Counted from the first letter of the stretch, positions 7,698-16,009 are shown. The stretch: 38,638 nt of DNA from DATJJW01 sp035491935 (GCA_035491935.1 DATJJW010000117.1:1-38638), one strand, 5' to 3'. Translations and numbers: made by a program. Notes: generated from the letters alone by a model not told the origin.

Positions 7698-8348
7698 TTA
7701 CTCTTCTGCCTTGGCTTCGGCCACGGGGGCCGGCGCCGGCTCGGCGGTCGGAGCCTCGGCATCGGTGACGTCTTCCTTCACCACGGTCGGCGCCACGATG
7801 GTCGCGATGGTGAAGTCGCGATCGGCGATGGCGGGCTGCACGCCTTGCGGCAGCTTGACCGAGCTGATGTGGATGCTGTCGCCGATCTGCAGACCGCTCA
7901 GATCGATATGGATGCTCTGCGGAATGTTGTCCGCACCGCAGACCAGTTCCAACTCGTGGCGCACGATGTTCAGTACGCCGCCGCGCTTGATGCCGGGCGC
8001 CTTGTCGGCGTTGTCGAACACGACCGCGACCTCCACATGGGTGACCGTCTTCGAGGTCACGCGCTGGAAATCGACATGGAGCACTTCATCCGTCACCGGA
8101 TGGAACTGCACGTCGCGCGGCAGGGTGTGGTGCGAGGTCTTGCCGACCTGGATGTCGACCAGGTGGCTCATGAAGCCACCGCGATGCAGTTCGCGGCTGA
8201 GCACCTTGGGATCCAGGCTGATCAGCACCGGCTCTTTCTTGTCGCCATAGATCACGGCGGGAACCCGGCCGGCGCGGCGCGTTGCACGGGCGGCCCCCTT
8301 TCCGGCCCCGTCACGCAGCTCGGCTTCGAGCTTGATGGTTTCGGTCAT
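7698..8348 (-). CDS. rplY: 50S ribosomal protein L25, long Ctc/TL5 form
   Basis: A 216-residue L25 of the two-domain Ctc/TL5 type, which binds 5S rRNA through its N-terminal beta-barrel domain (about 1-95). The C-terminal domain (about 96-185) is typical of the long form. The last 30 residues are an Ala/Glu/Pro-rich tail, common in alphaproteobacteria and probably disordered. The segment GKGAARATRRAGRVPAVIYG is the family's hallmark near the N-terminus. A good AGGAG leader precedes the ATG. A strong hairpin lies in the 208-base space between prs and this gene. Confidence 0.97.
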   Translation of the reverse strand: MTETIKLEAELRDGAGKGAARATRRAGRVPAVIYGDKKEPVLISLDPKVLSRELHRGGFMSHLVDIQVGKTSHHTLPRDVQFHPVTDEVLHVDFQRVTSKTVTHVEVAVVFDNADKAPGIKRGGVLNIVRHELELVCGADNIPQSIHIDLSGLQIGDSIHISSVKLPQGVQPAIADRDFTIATIVAPTVVKEDVTDAEAPTAEPAPAPVAEAKAEE

Positions 8349-8490
8349 CGTCTACTCTCCTAACGCCGGGCGGGGCCGGACCCTATGTCCGGCACGGAAA
8401 ACCGCCCTAAGACCCGACAGCCTCCAGGGGTGCTGCTCGGGGTTTGCCGGGGCGGGGACAAGCAAAGTCCCAAAACCCCGGCGAAAACGC

Positions 8491-8523
8491 CGACAGGACC
8501 GTCCGGTCGGGACGGTCCTGTCG
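8491..8523 (-). terminator. 14-bp perfect hairpin between prs and rplY
   Basis: CGACAGGACCGTCC (8491-8504) is the exact reverse complement of 8510-8523, leaving the five-base loop 8505-8509. In the minus-strand reading direction it lies after prs and before rplY. It is followed there by a short GCGTTTT rather than a full U-run, and by further smaller hairpins (CGGCG/CGCCG at 8479-8492, GGGAC/GTCCC at 8455-8471). It may be a partial terminator or attenuator, or a 3' stabiliser for the prs transcript. Confidence 0.6.
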
Positions 8524-8556
8524 AATTCGGGGCTCTATGTGCCCCAAAATCGAAAT

Positions 8557-9489
8557 TTAATCAAACAGCGAAGAAACCGATCTCTCTTCGCTGATGCGGC
8601 GCATCGCCTCGCCGATGAGCGGCGCCACGGTCAATTGCCGGATGTTGTGCGACAGGCGTACGGCTTCGGTCGCCTGGATCGTGTCGGTGATGACCAGATT
8701 GTCCATGGGCGCCGCGGTCACGCGGGCGACGGCGCCGCCCGACAGCACGCCGTGGGTGACATAGGCGCTGACGCTGGCGGCACCCGCCTCCTTCAGCGCC
8801 ACCGCGGCATTGCACAGCGTGCCGGCGCTGTCGACGATATCGTCGACCAGGATGCAATGACGGTCGTGCACATCGCCGATGATGTTCATGACCTCGGACA
8901 CGCCGGCGCGTTCGCGGCGCTTGTCGATGATGGCGAGGTCGGCATCGAAGCGCCGGGCTATGGCGCGGGCGCGCACCACGCCGCCGACGTCCGGCGAGAC
9001 GATGATGATGTCCTTGCCGGCGAACCGCTCGGCGATGTCGCGCGAGAACACGGTCACCGTGAACAGGTTATCGGTCGGAATGTCGAAGAAGCCCTGGATC
9101 TGGCCGGCATGCAGGTCGAGGGTCAGCACGCGGTCGGCACCGGCCGCGGTGATCATGTTGGCGACCAGCTTGGCCGAGATCGGCGTGCGCGGACCGGATT
9201 TGCGGTCCTGGCGGGCATAGCCGAAATAGGGGATGACGGCGGTGACGCGACGGGCGGAGCCGCGCTTCAGCGCGTCCAGCGTCACCAGCAGCTCCATCAG
9301 ATTGTCGTTGGTCGGATACGAGGTCGACTGCACGACGAAGACATCTTCGCCGCGGACGTTCTCGTGAATTTCGACGAAGACTTCCATATCGGCGAAGCGG
9401 CGCACGCTTGCCTTGGTGAGCGGAAGGCCGAGATACGCCGCAATGGCTTCAGCCATGGGCCGGTTGCTGTTGCAGGTGATGATTTTCAT
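8557..9489 (-). CDS. prs: Ribose-phosphate pyrophosphokinase (PRPP synthetase)
   Basis: A 310-residue class I PRPP synthetase making phosphoribosyl pyrophosphate from ribose 5-phosphate and ATP for nucleotide, His and Trp synthesis. PYFGYARQDRK is the flexible ATP-binding loop, DLHAGQIQGFF follows as in all class I enzymes, and LVDDIVDSAGTL is the PRPP-binding loop. Length is normal for the family. It heads the minus-strand series toward rplY, pth and ychF. About 160 bases separate it from the upstream secreted-protein gene on the same strand, which show no clear feature. Confidence 0.98.
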   Translation of the reverse strand: MKIITCNSNRPMAEAIAAYLGLPLTKASVRRFADMEVFVEIHENVRGEDVFVVQSTSYPTNDNLMELLVTLDALKRGSARRVTAVIPYFGYARQDRKSGPRTPISAKLVANMITAAGADRVLTLDLHAGQIQGFFDIPTDNLFTVTVFSRDIAERFAGKDIIIVSPDVGGVVRARAIARRFDADLAIIDKRRERAGVSEVMNIIGDVHDRHCILVDDIVDSAGTLCNAAVALKEAGAASVSAYVTHGVLSGGAVARVTAAPMDNLVITDTIQATEAVRLSHNIRQLTVAPLIGEAMRRISEERSVSSLFD

Positions 9490-9652
9490 GAGGCGTCATT
9501 CCACGAGCGACAGGCCGCGCGACACCGCGACGGAAGCCCATACGAGGGCCGGCCCCTCGGCGGCGACGACTTGTAACAAACCTGTTTTGGGGCGGCAACC
9601 ATCAGCCGCGCATGGTGGAGTAGCAGTGGATGCTGGGCGGGCGGCTCGTGTG

Positions 9653-10804
9653 CTATCTGCCACAGTTGGTGGCCGCTCGCGCCGAGATGAAGCGCCATCG
9701 GCTGGTGCTGGTATCGATGAGGAATTCGTAGGGGCCACCCTGGTCGGTGGCGAGGCAGAGTGCGTGTGCCACGTCTTCGGCCGTCACCTTCGCCTCTTCC
9801 AGATCGCCCAGCGACAGGGGCGTGCGGGTTTCGGCCGCATATTGGCGCGCCGCGTCGATCATCGGCGTCACCATGGCGACGACGGCGGGATCGGCGATAT
9901 CCGCGACCGGCTTGCGGTCGAGCAGCCGTCTGAACAGCGTGTCGGCAAGGTCCAGCTCCGGTTCAAGGCTGGTGCGGCCGCCATCGACCACCCTGTCGGG
10001 CAGCACCCGGATCGTCCAGTCCATCACCCGGCCGGCACAGCTGCCGCAATCGGCGAAGCTCTTGTAGTGGGCCCGGTCGTGGATGTGCAGCGCCGTGGCC
10101 TCGACGAGAAGATGCGGGTCTTGGTCGGGGTTGTAGGCATAGGTGCCGCCCAGGATCGGCGTCGCCATGCCGGCTTGCCAGCGCCAAAGGGTGGTCTGGC
10201 CGGCAACCATGGCATCGTCGAGCTGGGCATAGGCCGCGTCGACATAGAAGCGTTTGGCGCCGTCCTTGCCATCGGGCAGCCGGCCGATGGATGTTGCCGC
10301 GACCGGGCCGCAGCCGATCGCGGCGGCAGGGCTATGGGCCTTGCGGCAGCCGAGCTTTGCCCGCTCGATGCTCCAGGCCGCGACCATCGGGAATTCCTTG
10401 GCCGCCTTGCCAACGCCATCGGAGATGCGCCAGAGCGGCGCGAAACGGTTGCGCTTGCCGCGTCCCATGATGAAGACGGAGCCAGCCGGGCCGTCGCTGG
10501 CCGCGATCAGATGGACATCCGTGTCGAGTTGGACCACCTCGACCTTGAGGTCGCCAAAGAGCTCGGTGATGCCGGCGGCCAATTCGTCGGTCGTGGCCTT
10601 GGGATGCGTGTCGAGGAACTGGGCGGCCCAGCTCTCGATCGTCCGCCGTTCCTGGCGCAGCGCGGTCCCGGCGTCCCCGGTAAAGCCGTCGCTGAACTTC
10701 TGGGCCAGGCCTTGGGACAGATTCTGGGCCTGTACGATCGGAATCGATGCGAGGGTGGCGAAGGCGGCAAGAAACGCCACGCGCGTAATATGCTTGATGA
10801 CCAT
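9653..10804 (-). CDS. Secreted protein of unknown function
   Basis: A 383-residue protein with a clear Sec signal peptide: basic start, hydrophobic core (VAFLAAFATLASIPIV) and a probable cut after VQA near residue 26. The mature part has several Cys (a GC..GC pair mid-protein, CGSC further on, and CGR at the extreme end), which could form disulphides in the periplasm. I recognise no catalytic motif. The leader AGAGG stands about 8 bases before the ATG. An 8-bp inverted repeat lies immediately upstream (10815-10847). It is the last gene of the closely spaced minus-strand series from lgt but has a larger gap before it, so it may have its own promoter. Confidence 0.75.
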   Translation of the reverse strand: MVIKHITRVAFLAAFATLASIPIVQAQNLSQGLAQKFSDGFTGDAGTALRQERRTIESWAAQFLDTHPKATTDELAAGITELFGDLKVEVVQLDTDVHLIAASDGPAGSVFIMGRGKRNRFAPLWRISDGVGKAAKEFPMVAAWSIERAKLGCRKAHSPAAAIGCGPVAATSIGRLPDGKDGAKRFYVDAAYAQLDDAMVAGQTTLWRWQAGMATPILGGTYAYNPDQDPHLLVEATALHIHDRAHYKSFADCGSCAGRVMDWTIRVLPDRVVDGGRTSLEPELDLADTLFRRLLDRKPVADIADPAVVAMVTPMIDAARQYAAETRTPLSLGDLEEAKVTAEDVAHALCLATDQGGPYEFLIDTSTSRWRFISARAATNCGR

Positions 10805-10814
10805 GAAACGCCTC

Positions 10815-10847
10815 TGGCGGGAGGTCTAATTTACTATCTTCCCGCCA
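10815..10847. promoter_or_regulatory. Inverted repeat upstream of the secreted-protein gene
   Basis: TGGCGGGA (10815-10822) and TCCCGCCA (10840-10847) are exact reverse complements separated by 17 AT-richer bases. The element sits 11 bases upstream of the secreted-protein ATG and downstream of the GST gene. It could be an operator over the promoter, a leader hairpin sequestering the ribosome site, or the end of the GST transcript. Confidence 0.4.
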
Positions 10848-10875
10848 AAGGTAGCGTATCTCGGTATGGAATTCG

Positions 10876-11502
10876 TTAAGCGATCGGGATCTCGAAGCCG
10901 CGCCTGGTCGCGGGCCGGGCCATCATCATCTCGTACCAGCGCTTGACGTTGGGGAATTCGGCCAGGTCGACCTGATGCCGTTCGTGCCGCCAGGCCCAGC
11001 CGAGAATGGCGAAATCGGCGACCGAGACGGCTCCTGCGACGAATTCGACCTTGGCCAGCCGCCGGTCGAGCACGCCATAGAGCCGCCGCGTCTCGGCCAT
11101 GTAGCGCGTCAGGCCGTAGCGGCGGTCCTGCTCGTCCTTGACCTGCAGGAAGTGGTGCGCTTGACCTGGCATGGGGCCAAAGCCACCCATCTGCCACATC
11201 AGCCATTCCAGCACCGGCACCTTCTCTGCCAATGATGTCGGCAGGAACTTGCCGGTCTTCTCGCCCAGATACAGCAGGATGGCGCCGGATTCGAAGACGC
11301 TGATCGGCTTGGCATCCGGGCCCTCCGGGTCGATGATCGCCGGGATGCGGTTGTTCGGGCTGATCGCCAGGAAAGGGGCCTCGAACTGCTGGCCCTTGGA
11401 GATGTCGACGGCATGCACCGTATAGGGCAGGCCCATCTCTTCCAGGGCTACGGTGATCTTGCGGCCGTTGGGCGTGTTCCAGGTGTGGAGCGCGATGGTC
11501 AT
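10876..11502 (-). CDS. Glutathione S-transferase, Nu class (YfcG/YghU-like)
   Basis: A 208-residue glutathione S-transferase. The N-terminal thioredoxin-like domain holds TWNTPNGRK, SPNNRIPAI and FESGAILLYL, the glutathione-binding motifs of the YfcG/YghU (Nu) class, and WLMWQMGGFGPMPGQ opens the helical C-terminal domain as in YfcG. Nu-class enzymes lack the usual Tyr/Ser/Cys and act as disulphide reductases with two bound glutathiones. The ATG at 11502 is preferred over the TTG at 11526, because the protein then begins at the first beta strand. It follows a second GST gene by 54 bases, so the two may form part of an operon. Confidence 0.92.
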   Translation of the reverse strand: MTIALHTWNTPNGRKITVALEEMGLPYTVHAVDISKGQQFEAPFLAISPNNRIPAIIDPEGPDAKPISVFESGAILLYLGEKTGKFLPTSLAEKVPVLEWLMWQMGGFGPMPGQAHHFLQVKDEQDRRYGLTRYMAETRRLYGVLDRRLAKVEFVAGAVSVADFAILGWAWRHERHQVDLAEFPNVKRWYEMMMARPATRRGFEIPIA

Positions 11503-11556
11503 GAAGCAGGGTTCCGGCAGGTTCAAATCTGACAGGGCGGAGAGCGGGGCGGGGCC

Positions 11557-12201
11557 CTAGGTCAGGGGAGGGGCGATATAGGTCTCGAAGCCGACCCGCG
11601 TCTCCAGCTGCCGATACCAGGTTTCGAGATTGGGCAAGGCGGGCTTGGTCAGCTGATAGTCGAACCACCGCCGGCCGTAGCAGCCCAGGACCAGATCGGC
11701 CAAAGTGAAATGGTCGCCTTCGATGAAACGCTTGCCCTCGGCATTCTTGCCGGCCAGGTGCCGGTCGACGATGCGCCACAGTTCGGCCACCTGATCCGCG
11801 CCTTTCTGCATCGCGGCCATGTCGCGCTTTTCCGGCGGCGTGCGCACCATGCCCCAGAACACGTCGCGATCGGTCGGCAGCAGCGTGCCCAGCACCCAGT
11901 CGAGCCAGCGGTCGACCGAAGCGCGTGGTTTGATCGTCTGGGGATAGAGCTCGCCGCCGGCACCGTATTGCTGGGCCAGATAGCGCATGATCGAATGCGA
12001 TTCCCACAGCACGAAATCGCCATCGACCAAGGTCGGGACGCGGGCGTTGGGGTTCATCGCCAGGTATTCCGGCTCCTTGGTGCGGCCGAACTGCATGCCG
12101 GCGTCGATGCGGTCATAGTCCAATCCCAGCTCGGCACAGCACCACAGGACTTTCTGTACGTTGATCGAATTGGCACGCCCCCATATGGTCGGCTTGGCCA
12201 T
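11557..12201 (-). CDS. Glutathione S-transferase family protein
   Basis: A 214-residue GST of a class different from its neighbour. The N-terminal domain has WGRANSINVQKV at the active-site turn, NPNARVPTLVDGDFVLWESH with the cis-Pro and the ES motif that binds the gamma-glutamyl group, and a helical C-terminal domain with FTLADL. Ser or Asn of the SIN turn is the probable glutathione contact. It may conjugate or reduce small electrophiles; the substrate is unknown. A GGGAGGAAA leader precedes the ATG. It lies 44 bases after the lipoprotein gene and 54 bases before the Nu-class GST. Confidence 0.92.
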   Translation of the reverse strand: MAKPTIWGRANSINVQKVLWCCAELGLDYDRIDAGMQFGRTKEPEYLAMNPNARVPTLVDGDFVLWESHSIMRYLAQQYGAGGELYPQTIKPRASVDRWLDWVLGTLLPTDRDVFWGMVRTPPEKRDMAAMQKGADQVAELWRIVDRHLAGKNAEGKRFIEGDHFTLADLVLGCYGRRWFDYQLTKPALPNLETWYRQLETRVGFETYIAPPLT

Positions 12202-12245
12202 GGCTGTTTCCTCCCTTGTCTGTTTCGTCTTTCAGGATTGGCGCC

Positions 12246-13118
12246 TCAAGAGGCGGCATGCCCGCCGCGCTTGACCAGGCTGATCACGCTGTCGGCGGCG
12301 GCGTTGGCGACGGCGATGGCGATATCCTGCCAGCGCCCGTCCAGCGTGCCCGCCGGGACGACGTTGCTCTGCGCGATTTGGCCGATCTCCTTGCCGTCGA
12401 CGTCGATGACATGCCAGGTGATGTCGACCTTCTGCGATTTATTCGGCGCCGCTGTCACCTGCACGGTACAGGCGATGGCGATGGTATTCTCGGCCGGGTG
12501 ATCGGCGATCTGGAGGCCCTGCCGGCGCAGGAGATAGGTCATCGAACGGGCGAGCGATTCATCGCCATCGCCGGGTGCGCCGGTGATCGGGCGGATGTAG
12601 ACGGCGGGCTTGTCGTTGCGCGAGACCACGGCCGGCGGCTGGATGAGGGCGGCGATCGCAGCCGATTCCGCCTGTCCCAGATCATGCACCGGCTGGCCGC
12701 CTGCGCGCCAGGTCGTGCCGTCCAGACTTACCGCTTGCTGTTTCTGGCCGACAGGCTTGCCCTGGGCGGTGGTGAGCGTCCAGACGATCGTGCCGCCGCC
12801 GGCATCGGGCTTCACGCCACTGGCGTCGCCGGCCAGGCGATAGCTGCGGTCGTTGACCCAATTGGCGCTGGCCGGAATATCCGCCGCCTGCAGCCCCGCG
12901 GTCATGCCCTTGGCCAGTGCCTCGGCCGTGGCTTGTGGCGCGCCTTTGACCGGGCGCACGTCGATGCCGACCGCGTCGCTGACGGCCAGGATCGGCGCGT
13001 CGGCTTTGATATGCGATTCGGCAAAGGGGTGGGGCAGCGGCTGGCACGCGGTCAGCAGCATGACGGCCAGCAGCATGATGGGGAAGCGAGGCAGAGGCGG
13101 TCGGCGATGGCGGAGCAT
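12246..13118 (-). CDS. Lipoprotein with two internal repeats, function unknown
   Basis: A 290-residue predicted lipoprotein. The basic start and hydrophobic core end in the lipobox LLTAC, with Cys25 as the lipidation site. The mature protein appears to be two copies of one domain. Residues about 50-160 open with IDVRPVKGAPQATAEALAKG and residues about 171-284 open with YIRPITGAPGDGDESLARS. In both, a strand of the type IVWTL/ITWHV followed by GKPVGQ/GKEIGQ comes later. This is read by eye and not aligned by software. I know no family for it. It lies 21 bases after pgeF and a few genes from lgt, the enzyme that would lipidate it. The sequence AGGA precedes the ATG. Confidence 0.78.
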   Translation of the reverse strand: MLRHRRPPLPRFPIMLLAVMLLTACQPLPHPFAESHIKADAPILAVSDAVGIDVRPVKGAPQATAEALAKGMTAGLQAADIPASANWVNDRSYRLAGDASGVKPDAGGGTIVWTLTTAQGKPVGQKQQAVSLDGTTWRAGGQPVHDLGQAESAAIAALIQPPAVVSRNDKPAVYIRPITGAPGDGDESLARSMTYLLRRQGLQIADHPAENTIAIACTVQVTAAPNKSQKVDITWHVIDVDGKEIGQIAQSNVVPAGTLDGRWQDIAIAVANAAADSVISLVKRGGHAAS

Positions 13119-13139
13119 GGCGTTCCTGGGTTTGATGGG

Positions 13140-13901
13140 TTAGGCCAGCGCGATGGCGGAGATGCCGCGTCCATAATCCGGCTCGCCACGTAATGTCGCA
13201 CGCCGGTAGCTGTAGAACAGCGTCTCTTCGCTGGCGGTGTCGTGATGGCTGCGATCGACGGTTTCCAGCCCCAGCCGGTGCAGGCGGTGTTCGACATAGC
13301 CGGGCAGGTCGAACATGAAATGGCCGGCACGTGCCGAGGGCTTGGCGAAGCGGGCATTGGCGCCATCCTCGTCGAGGAAGCGTTCGACGAATTCGGGACC
13401 GACCTCGTATGACGATTGCTGGATGGCGGGGCCGATGCCGGCGCGCAGCCGCGGGAGCTTGGCGCCCAAGCCCATCATCGCCTCGACGGTGGCGTCGAGC
13501 ACGCCGCCCAACGCCCCCTTCCAGCCGGCATGCGCGGCACCGATCACCCGCGCCTCGGCATCGGCGAACAGGATCGGCACGCAATCGGCGCTCAACACGC
13601 CCAGGACCACACCGGGGCGGTCGGTGACCATGGCGTCGGCGCGTGGCGCTGTCTCCGCGGCCCAGGGCTCGGTGACCGCGACCACCTCGGCCGAATGGAT
13701 TTGGTGCACGGTGGCCAGCGCGCCGGCCGGAAAGCCCAGCGTTTCGGCCACATGTTCCCGGTTGCGCCGGACGGCGGCCGGGTCGTCATTGGACCCCAGG
13801 CCGCAATTCAGGCCGCGGTAGAGGCCTGTACTGACGCCTGCCTCGCGGGTGAAGAAGCCATGGCGCAGGCCAGGCAGCATCAACAGGTCGACGGTGATCA
13901 T
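13140..13901 (-). CDS. pgeF: Peptidoglycan editing factor PgeF (multicopper-oxidase/laccase-like fold)
   Basis: A 253-residue member of the YfiH/DUF152 family. The metal-site residues are all present: His69 in VHQIHS, Cys107 in SADCVPI and His124 in AAHAGWKG. In E. coli the homologue removes misincorporated Ser-containing muropeptide precursors, and related proteins act on purine nucleosides, so the precise activity is open. The length is normal. It lies 25 bases after midA and 21 bases before the lipoprotein gene, in the lgt-midA-pgeF arrangement that recurs in alphaproteobacteria. Confidence 0.95.
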   Translation of the reverse strand: MITVDLLMLPGLRHGFFTREAGVSTGLYRGLNCGLGSNDDPAAVRRNREHVAETLGFPAGALATVHQIHSAEVVAVTEPWAAETAPRADAMVTDRPGVVLGVLSADCVPILFADAEARVIGAAHAGWKGALGGVLDATVEAMMGLGAKLPRLRAGIGPAIQQSSYEVGPEFVERFLDEDGANARFAKPSARAGHFMFDLPGYVEHRLHRLGLETVDRSHHDTASEETLFYSYRRATLRGEPDYGRGISAIALA

Positions 13902-13926
13902 GCAGCCTCTGTCACTTGTCCTGGCG

Positions 13927-15027
13927 TCATGTGGTCTTTGGGGCGGCCAGGCCGGGCAATGCCGCCACCGATGGCGAGGCGGCCCCCAGCACCTTGAAGA
14001 TTGTCCCCATCTGGCCGGGATCGACCAGACGATGCAACCCTTTCGCGATCTCCTCCCGCAGATTGTCCGGCTTGCCCTGCATCAGCCGCTGGGCGCGTTG
14101 TCCCGCGCCGAGCGATGCCAGGAACGCGCCTTGCGTCTCGGGGCCGAAGACCCGTGCGCCGGCATCGGCCAGCGCGTGGCCCAGTGCCTGGAAATCGACA
14201 TGAGACGTCAGGTCCGCCTCGCCCGGCATGTCGAGAGCCGAAACCTTGCCGTGCCGATGCACCGCCTGCAGCGTCTCGCCGAAGCCGGTTTGCGCATGTC
14301 CGTAATCGATGAAGAGTGCCGCCCCTGGCGCGGTGGCCAGGCGCCGGCCGATATGCCGGGCGATGTTGCGTGCCGGGGCCGCGGTCTCGAACAAGGCGCC
14401 TTCGGGTGCCGCGGCAGGCAGCACGGCGTCGGGCGTGCCCGGCCCCTCGCAGAAGATGAAGCGGCTGGATTGGTCCAGCCCGACCTTGCGTTCAAGCCAG
14501 CGGGCCCCGCGCCGTACCCATTGCCGGATCGGCAGGGCATCGAGGAATTCGTTGGCGACGAGCAGCATCGGCCCTGTGGGCAAGCCGGCGATGCCGTCAT
14601 GCCAGGCGAGGGGAGCCAGACCTTCGAGATTCCGGCGCTGGGCCTCGCGCAGCACGGGACTGGTCTCGACCAGATGGACCTGGATGGCCGAAAGGAAGCC
14701 GGGGAGTACGCGGGCGGCGCGCAGCATGTCGGCCATCATCGTGCCGCGGCCGGGTCCCAACTCGACCAGATGCACCGGATCGGGCGCGCCGATGTCCTGC
14801 CATGCTTGAGCGCACCATAGGCCCAGGACCTCGCCGAAGATCTGGCTGACCTCCGGTGCCGTGACGAAGTCGCCGGCCCGGCCGAAAGGATCGCGGGTGG
14901 GATAGTAGGCCGCGAGCGCCAGCGCCATGAACCGGTCGACGCCGATCGGGCCGTCGCGGCGGATCTGCGCCGCGAGGCTCTGCGCCAGCGGGGTGGGGGC
15001 CGCAGGAGGCGGGCCCGCTTCGCTCAA
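13927..15027 (-). CDS. SAM-dependent methyltransferase, MidA/NDUFAF7 family
   Basis: A 366-residue member of the MidA/NDUFAF7 (DUF185) family, whose mitochondrial member methylates an Arg of the complex I subunit NDUFS2. DPFGRAGDFVTAPEVSQIFG near the start is the family hallmark, VELGPGRGTMMADML is the SAM-binding motif I, and LFIDYGHAQ and SHVDFQAL come later. The open frame continues upstream through lgt, but that part is a shadow of lgt. No ATG or GTG fits. The best start is TTG at 15027, which overlaps the lgt stop as TTGA, giving a normal family length and translational coupling to lgt. Confidence 0.93.
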   Translation of the reverse strand: MSEAGPPPAAPTPLAQSLAAQIRRDGPIGVDRFMALALAAYYPTRDPFGRAGDFVTAPEVSQIFGEVLGLWCAQAWQDIGAPDPVHLVELGPGRGTMMADMLRAARVLPGFLSAIQVHLVETSPVLREAQRRNLEGLAPLAWHDGIAGLPTGPMLLVANEFLDALPIRQWVRRGARWLERKVGLDQSSRFIFCEGPGTPDAVLPAAAPEGALFETAAPARNIARHIGRRLATAPGAALFIDYGHAQTGFGETLQAVHRHGKVSALDMPGEADLTSHVDFQALGHALADAGARVFGPETQGAFLASLGAGQRAQRLMQGKPDNLREEIAKGLHRLVDPGQMGTIFKVLGAASPSVAALPGLAAPKTT

Positions 15028-15842
15028 TCGGCCGCCACGGGGGATGAAACCGGTGGCAGGCGCTTGGCGCGCCAGATCAGCCACAGGCCGACGAAGATCA
15101 TCGGCAGGGACAGGAGCTGGCCCATGGTCGTGCCGAAGATCAGGAAGCCCAGCTGCGGGTCCGGCTGGCGGAACAACTCGCCGGTCGAGCGCGCGATGGC
15201 ATAACCTACCAGGAAGGTGCCGCAGATCATGCCCGGCCGGCGGCGCAGGCCGCGCCGTTCCATGGCGGTCAGGATGACGAACAGCACGATGCCTTCGAGC
15301 GTTGCCTGGTAAAGCTGGCTCGGGTGGCGGGGGAAGGGACCGCCATTGGGGAAGATCATCGCCCAGGGCACATCGGTCACCCGGCCAAATAGCTCGCCGT
15401 TGATGAAATTGGCCAGGCGGCCGAAGAACAGCCCGATCGGCACCGCGCAGGCGACGATGTCGGCAAGGCCGAACATCGGGATGCCCTGGCGGCGCGCGAA
15501 CAGGTACAGCGCCAAGATCACCCCGGCGCAGCCGCCATGGAACGACATGCCGCCATGCCAGACCTCCAGGATCTCCAGCGGATGATCCCAATAGAGCGTG
15601 TCGTTGTAGAACAGCACATAGCCGATGCGGCCGCCGAGCACGACGCCGATCGTGGCCCAGGTCAGGAAGTCGTCGATATGCGCAGCCGTGGCAAGGTAGG
15701 GCGGCCGCTTGGCGAGATAGACGCAATAGCGCCAGCCGATCAGCAGCCCGAAGATATAGGCCAGCGCGTACCACCGGATAGCCAGCGGCCCGATGGCCAG
15801 CGCCACCGGATTGATATGCGGATAGGGCAGCAGAAGGAGCAT
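15024..15842 (-). CDS. lgt: Prolipoprotein diacylglyceryl transferase
   Basis: A 272-residue integral membrane enzyme that moves diacylglycerol from phosphatidylglycerol to the lipobox Cys of prolipoproteins. The Lgt signature GRLANFINGELFGR (141-154) is intact, including Arg142 and Glu150. HGGMSFHGG with the essential His102 is present, as is the late ARSTGELFRQPD motif. Six to seven hydrophobic segments fit the family. It is the first gene of the minus-strand series midA-pgeF-lipoprotein-GSTs, with a promoter candidate about 70 bases upstream and divergent from ubiK. Confidence 0.98.
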   Translation of the reverse strand: MLLLLPYPHINPVALAIGPLAIRWYALAYIFGLLIGWRYCVYLAKRPPYLATAAHIDDFLTWATIGVVLGGRIGYVLFYNDTLYWDHPLEILEVWHGGMSFHGGCAGVILALYLFARRQGIPMFGLADIVACAVPIGLFFGRLANFINGELFGRVTDVPWAMIFPNGGPFPRHPSQLYQATLEGIVLFVILTAMERRGLRRRPGMICGTFLVGYAIARSTGELFRQPDPQLGFLIFGTTMGQLLSLPMIFVGLWLIWRAKRLPPVSSPVAAD

Positions 15843-15914
15843 GCGGGGCTCTTGAACCGTGATTTGGAGGCCCGCGGATCACCGCCCCGGGCACCGGGTA
15901 CATCATGTGGGGCG

Positions 15915-15944
15915 CTTATAGGCGCAAGCCCATGACAGGCGCAA
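15915..15944 (-). promoter_or_regulatory. Candidate sigma-70 promoter for lgt
   Basis: Read on the minus strand, TTGCGC (15944-15939) and TATAAG (15920-15915) are separated by 18 bases, matching the -35 and -10 consensus at 4/6 and 5/6. It would give a leader of about 65 bases before the lgt ATG. Confidence 0.45.
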
Positions 15945-15962
15945 GGCTGCCGGACCGCCTCC

Positions 15963-16009
15963 TTACCGCAGTGTGCCTACACTATATATTTAATCGGATA
16001 TTTAATCGG
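15963..16009 (+). promoter_or_regulatory. ubiK promoter region with a 12-bp tandem repeat
   Basis: ATATTTAATCGG occurs twice in perfect tandem at 15986-15997 and 15998-16009. Just before it, AGTGT-GCCT-ACACT (15970-15983) is a 5-bp inverted repeat. A TATATT -10 candidate (15985-15990) overlaps the start of the repeat, with a weak TTACCG -35 (15963-15968) 16 bases away. The repeat would cover the transcription start and early leader of ubiK and may bind a regulator. Confidence 0.45.

Noticed and set aside
15028..15906. Upstream extension of midA giving a 659-residue fused protein
   Set aside because: The extension lies in another frame of lgt and has shadow composition. The MidA family begins near the TTG at 15027.
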